Positions 59,938 to 64,000 of a stretch of 64,000 nt of DNA are shown here, piece after piece. The stretch covers positions 25,513,769-25,577,768 of the forward strand of contig OZ007579.1 of the NCBI GenBank assembly GCA_963931925.1, written 5' to 3'. The position numbers and the translations under genes were made by a program. This stretch comes from Onchidella celtica. Its lineage: Eukaryota; Mollusca; Gastropoda; Systellommatophora; Onchidiidae. Every line of letters begins with the position of its first letter. Within the stretch, counting starts at the first letter, position 1. Under the pieces are notes generated by a model. The model did not search any database. It had not been told where the DNA came from and saw only the letters and a list, made by a program, of their open reading frames with translations.

Positions 59938-61319
59938 GTTGAATCACGCTTTCCTTTGCCGACCAAGGGATCCACCGCATGCCAGAGCGATTACGAATAT
60001 TTCATTAACAAAATCTCCATTTCAGAATATAATATATATAAGGACGAGTACTTTATATTTATAATTATGCAGACGTGATCTGTGTTTATTTAACAAATAT
60101 ATGAATTCCGTAAAACCTTTTTAAGAAATTTATTTAGATTTATCATTAACAGAAAGCTTTCATCTCTTCTGACTTTGCATGAATAGGTGGTAAGAAACTC
60201 CTCGGGTGGAGAGAGACAGATGACGATCTTCATAATTTTCATCTTTTGTGATCCTTGTTTATTCATTAGTTTTCTTTTACATATTTCAGAGTAGAGTTCT
60301 GTAAACGTCTACAATTTAGATTACTGATAATTTTTTGAATGCCTCGTCGGTGTTAATACGCACTTGTTTTGCAAACTATTCTATTGTTGCACCAATATTC
60401 AAGCAAATTTACGTCTTGCTCTTAACCATACTTGCTCTAAATATCCCTCAGCTACATGATACAGGGATAGTTAAAAATAAATGATGCCTCACCAACATTA
60501 TGTTTTAAATTTAGAAAGGAAAACTTACACAAACTAATAATTATAAACAAACAATTCTGACAAAGTAGATTATTGTGATTATAGTGATATTTTATGGTAT
60601 CGATTCTTTAATTAAAATAATTGCCCTACGACCAAATAACGGAAGTGACATAGGACATTCCGCAGAAACCATCGTAATATTTCACAATCGTAAATTTGAT
60701 TTTCATTAAATTTCAAGACTGTACTGCAGTGTGCAGAAAGTCAACCAAAGAGTGCACAGTGCTACGGTATTATTTATTCCAGCCTGACGAAGGTTCTCAG
60801 TCAAAGCTCGTGCAATTTCTTCTATTTTCATTCTTTTAGAGTTCATTGTAGCTTTTTTTTCTTTTTTTTTTTTTACACGTCGTATTTCGAAGGTGGCACT
60901 TTGACTGTAGCTTTTTTTTCTTTTTTTTTTTTTACACGTCGTATTTCGAAGGTGGCACTTTGACTGAGAAATATAAAGGGGGGGGGGAGGGAAGGGGTAT
61001 TTGTTGGCAATATTGGGAATTAAAAAAAACAACCCCCCCCCCCCTTTTTTTTGGCCACATTTCTAAAAAAAAAAAGAAAATGGGTAGCGGCTGCGAAATT
61101 GTAAGTTGCTAAAATAGTGGGAGATCCATTCTGGCCGGAGCCAGCAAGTACTGTCACACATAACTTTTGCACATAACATAATATTTTAATTTTAAATGCT
61201 TTTTTCCTGATTTATAATTATGAAGGTGCAGATTGCAGATATAACAATATACAATTGTGGTATGTGGTATTTTGGGATTCAGTATTTTGTCTTAAAGGAG
61301 CGTAGGAGCGTGTTCCAAT
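59938..61319. other. Upstream region of TCP1
   Basis: It probably contains the TCP1 promoter, but no TATA box or CpG-rich core stands out. The 59-bp duplication and C/G runs near 61.0 kb are the only structures seen. Confidence 0.4.
60847..60964. repeat. 59-bp tandem duplication
   Basis: Two near-identical units hold a T-rich run and then ACACGTCGTATTTCGAAGG. They lie upstream of TCP1. Confidence 0.95.
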
Positions 61320-61390
61320 CACAGTGCTTAACTGTGAGCGACAGTTAGACTGACCCGCCCCCAAGACCGTGGGAGGATGGGAAAGAATCG

Positions 61391-61397
61391 TATAAAA
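61391..61397 (+). promoter_or_regulatory. TATA box of the LTR
   Basis: TATAAAA lies about 30 bases before the start of the 93-base repeat. This is the spacing expected for a transcription start at its ACTGCGTCTC. Confidence 0.6.
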
Positions 61398-61421
61398 CCC
61401 CGGGCCTGTCAAGCCCCAAGC

Positions 61422-61514
61422 ACTGCGTCTCTTCCCCCAGTCGAGAGCAGGTGTGTGTGTTATTGAATAAACGTCTTTTGTGCCCTACAATAGACTTATA
61501 TTCTTCTTTGACAG
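61422..61514 (+). repeat. 93-base direct repeat in the LTR, copy 1
   Basis: This block contains an AATAAA at 61466. It is identical base for base to 62003-62095, with 488 bases between the two. Confidence 0.95.
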
Positions 61515-61829
61515 GTACGTGCTCTTTAATACTTAAAATACTGTTCTTGCTGATTTTAAGATGATAATATCAGATGCTATCAGATCTTTACGATGAGTGT
61601 AACTCTGTAAGCAATAGATGTATTTTCCTCATAAGTATATTAGACTCTGGAAGTTATGAAAGAGTTCTGTGGTTATGCTGTTTATATTGTTTTAGATACA
61701 TGTAGCCTGCTGAAATGCCGTATACTATTAGCCTAACCGAGCAGAGTGTTTGCTCACAAATGTTATGTTATATCCACGACCACGATATTAGTGCGTACTG
61801 AATGTTTAGAAGTCTTTAGATAATATTGA

Positions 61830-61858
61830 TCTCTCTCTCTCTCTCCTTCTCTCTCTCT
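61830..61858. repeat. (CT)n simple repeat inside the LTR
   Basis: CT dinucleotides between the two 93-base repeats. Confidence 0.9.
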
Positions 61859-62002
61859 AATATGTTTAGTTTATTATCTTCACTCTTGATTTATTTACGT
61901 TTTAGTATACATGTATTATTATTATGCTAGTCGTGTTAACTATGCCATGTGACATTACATGTATATTATTTGTTTTGTTGTTAATTGGTATACTGTTACA
62001 CG

Positions 62003-62095
62003 ACTGCGTCTCTTCCCCCAGTCGAGAGCAGGTGTGTGTGTTATTGAATAAACGTCTTTTGTGCCCTACAATAGACTTATATTCTTCTTTGACAG
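62003..62095 (+). repeat. 93-base direct repeat in the LTR, copy 2
   Basis: Second identical copy, with an AATAAA at 62047. It is followed by a U5-like stretch that ends just before the primer site. Confidence 0.95.
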
Positions 62096-62242
62096 TGTGA
62101 GCAGTTTTACCGCCCTGGCATGAACCGAGTGAATGTTGCGGCCTAACCAGCCGCAGTAACAAGAGTGAAACCCACATGAATGGTTCATCTACACCATATC
62201 TACACCTTCACCCTCACCCTAACACCATCTTGTTACAATTTC

Positions 62243-62260
62243 TGGCGCCCAACGTGGGGC
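62243..62260 (+). other. Primer-binding site, lysine-tRNA type
   Basis: TGGCGCCCAACGTGGGGC is the primer site known from retroelements that use lysine tRNA 1,2, such as spuma- and lentivirus-like elements. It lies five bases after a TGTTACA that probably ends the LTR. Confidence 0.85.
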
Positions 62261-62400
62261 GGTAACTGACTGTCAATCGAAAGCTGAAAGAGGACACAGC
62301 TTGGGACTGTGTTATGACTTGTATGACGAGGCACCGTGACCGGAATGACCACGTGTGAGTATCGCCGGTGCGCTGGCCTGAGAGCTGCAGCGAAGACTAC

Positions 62401-62472
62401 GAGACTGGCGACCCACCCAGGGATTCGCCGCTGACCTCGAGACTGGCGACCCACCCAGGGATTCGCCGCTGA
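62401..62472 (+). repeat. 38-base tandem duplication in the retroelement leader
   Basis: The unit beginning GAGACTGGCGACCCACCC occurs twice at a period of 38, at 62401 and 62439. Confidence 0.9.
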
Positions 62473-63610
62473 ATGGGCCCCAACGTGTGTTGCAACGTTG
62501 TGACTTTGTGTTGAACTGTAGTGTTGTGGTCAGTAATTTAACTGTCTGTGTTTGTGTTACTACCTGTTATTAGTGTCAATGTATGAATTGTTGCTAGAGG
62601 TTATCTCTGACGATTAATTATTATTTCAGAAGATTCTTTACACAGAATAAACGGACGAGAGGGACTGATCACCCCTGTCGTTTGGATTTCGTCTGCGGTG
62701 GCCTCAACTGTTTAACTAGTTGTATAATTTTTATTTGTATTAATTTGCTTCCTTTGATGAGCATGCTTATATTCATACTAACTGCTATTATTCAATGCCA
62801 TTCTTTTATGCATTTAGTTACTTGTGCGACCCTAAACCCTTAATAGGTTGTTATTTTCAGCTATCTCTACTTATCTGTTTCCTGACATCCCGTGCAGCGA
62901 TGCAGTAATTAGCACTTCATGAATAGTATTGTTTCTTCTGGTTGGTGTGGTTTTCCACCCCTTCTGGCCTTTCCCTTTTCTTATACTTTAGTTTAGCGTT
63001 CGCACCGAGTGACCTTTCTGTCCCTCCTGCAGTTTCTGGCACATTGTCGTTGGTTAGTGTTCGTATGCGCGGAGATTTCGCACAGTCATTATCAGTGGTA
63101 AAAACATTATCTGCTCTCCGGTGGTCTCCCGACTCTCTTTGGACACGAGCACCTTGACGGCTATAAATCAGGTGCAATTAACAAGCATTCCTTTGGGTCC
63201 ATCGTCCACACCACCCTCCATGGTCCGCTTAGTGTAGTAATGATGTCGTAGCAAGTCGTATTGTTTATGACAAGATAACGCGGGGAGTGGGAAATGTTCG
63301 CGTGGCTGAGAAATTGATATTGGTCGAGATTCCTACAGGGAACGCCGTTGCGAATTAATTAAGTTGTTCGTCTTTATCTGAAATTACTTGACCCGGCGGT
63401 GAACATTAATTATACCGCTGTGTTTTCGTTCGTGCACTGTACCGTGACGCACTGACCGCCGTGCAACCGATACGCCCCCTCCCGTTTAACTTCGCGGTGT
63501 AGCTGGGAGCGTAGAAGTGTCTGCATTTAAGCATATTATTTCAATACTGTAAAGTTTTAATTGCTCGAGTTGTTTATTGATACTTTTCTGTCATAAATAG
63601 TGATTTATAG

Positions 63611-64000
63611 ATGGCGTCCAGAAAGACAGCAGTTGCCGCGGCAAAGGAAAACTCAGACCTTCAGTCCATTCTTGATTCGATAGATTTACTGAGGCCTGAG
63701 GATAGGGAAGAAGTCGTTAAGAAGTTGCGGGGCCCTAAAACTCCGTCAGGTTCTGCAACGGAAGAAAATGTTAATACCATGTATCCTATGAGGGCAGCTG
63801 AGCAGCCCAGATTGTCTACTTTTTCGGGGGACGATGGAGTTTCGTCTCACTGCTCGTATTTGCAGTGGCGTTTGGAGGTTAAAGACCTCCAGAGGTCACA
63901 AATTTATCAAGACCGCATATTAGTTGCTGCAATGCGTCGTTCGTTAAAGGGCCTCCCTGCCGATCTTATTGTTCAGATGGGAGAGGAAGCAACGTGTGAC
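63611..64000 (+). CDS. Gag-like frame of the LTR retroelement, 5' part
   Basis: The ATG at 63611 follows an in-frame TAG and opens a frame that runs to the window edge (130 codons). After a charged N-terminus it reads PRLSTFSGDD, then YLQWRLEVKDL and ILVAAMRRSLKG. This is the pattern seen at the start of the capsid region in Gypsy-like gag and domesticated PNMA/ARC-type proteins. Any later domains lie outside the window. Confidence 0.7.
   Translation, partial: MASRKTAVAAAKENSDLQSILDSIDLLRPEDREEVVKKLRGPKTPSGSATEENVNTMYPMRAAEQPRLSTFSGDDGVSSHCSYLQWRLEVKDLQRSQIYQDRILVAAMRRSLKGLPADLIVQMGEEATCD

Larger units (their letters stand above)
61320..64000 (+). mobile_element. LTR retroelement, 5' portion (LTR, primer site, leader, gag-like frame)
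   Basis: A TATA box (61391-61397), AATAAA signals, a terminal TGTTACA near 62237, a lysine-tRNA-type primer site and then a gag-like frame appear in the order of a 5' LTR and leader. The left border was not found and the right part lies beyond the window. Family (Gypsy-like or retrovirus-like), age and integrity cannot be judged from this portion. The 93-base repeat inside it has two identical copies, which hints at a young element. Confidence 0.7.

Noticed and set aside
1-64000. tRNA, rRNA or snRNA genes
   Set aside because: No sequence with matching A and B boxes and a foldable cloverleaf, nor any rRNA core sequence, was recognised by eye on either strand.

Overview
The window reads as nuclear DNA of an invertebrate animal, most likely a mollusc. 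It has AT-rich introns of 0.3 to 4 kb with consensus GT/AG splice sites, conserved metazoan genes cut into small exons, two full-length LINEs, and many short inverted-repeat elements. The organism call is an inference from gene structure and repeat style; no sequence comparison was possible.

Three host genes could be rebuilt exon by exon with matching splice phases. (1) Minus strand, 21298 down to 1575 and running off the left edge: the 5' half of a TDRD7-like germ-granule gene. It encodes a LOTUS domain, an RG-rich linker, a dsRBD-like fold and a second LOTUS domain; later domains would lie outside the window. (2) Plus strand, 40045-46457: a complete six-exon gene for a 235-residue single-pass membrane protein. 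It has a signal peptide, an Asp-rich ectodomain, one membrane helix and two cytosolic PPPY motifs, and I could not assign it to a family. (3) Minus strand, 59937-48195: a complete 12-exon TCP1 (CCT1, chaperonin alpha subunit) gene coding for 557 residues.

Mobile DNA explains much of the rest. LINE copy 1 (7621-11576, minus) sits inside a TDRD7 intron. LINE copy 2 (34896-39194, plus) sits inside an older inverted-repeat element upstream of the membrane-protein gene. They belong to one family, each has one long open frame and target-site duplications, and neither has an ATG upstream of the conserved endonuclease start. Non-autonomous DNA elements are abundant: a roughly 200-bp family with at least four copies, one of them invaded by a second element that carries a THAP zinc-finger fragment; a 751-bp foldback; hAT-like and piggyBac-like elements at 27.7-33.2 kb; and two elements with perfect 26-27 bp inverted ends. 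An LTR retroelement with a lysine-tRNA-type primer site and a gag-like frame enters the right edge.

Other structure includes a 40-bp minisatellite (23541-23869), several recent tandem duplications inside introns, and simple repeats. I saw no tRNA, rRNA or CRISPR array. The stretches 25.5-27.6, 28.5-30.1, 33.2-34.8, 46.8-48.1 and 59.9-61.3 kb hold no coding sequence I can support.
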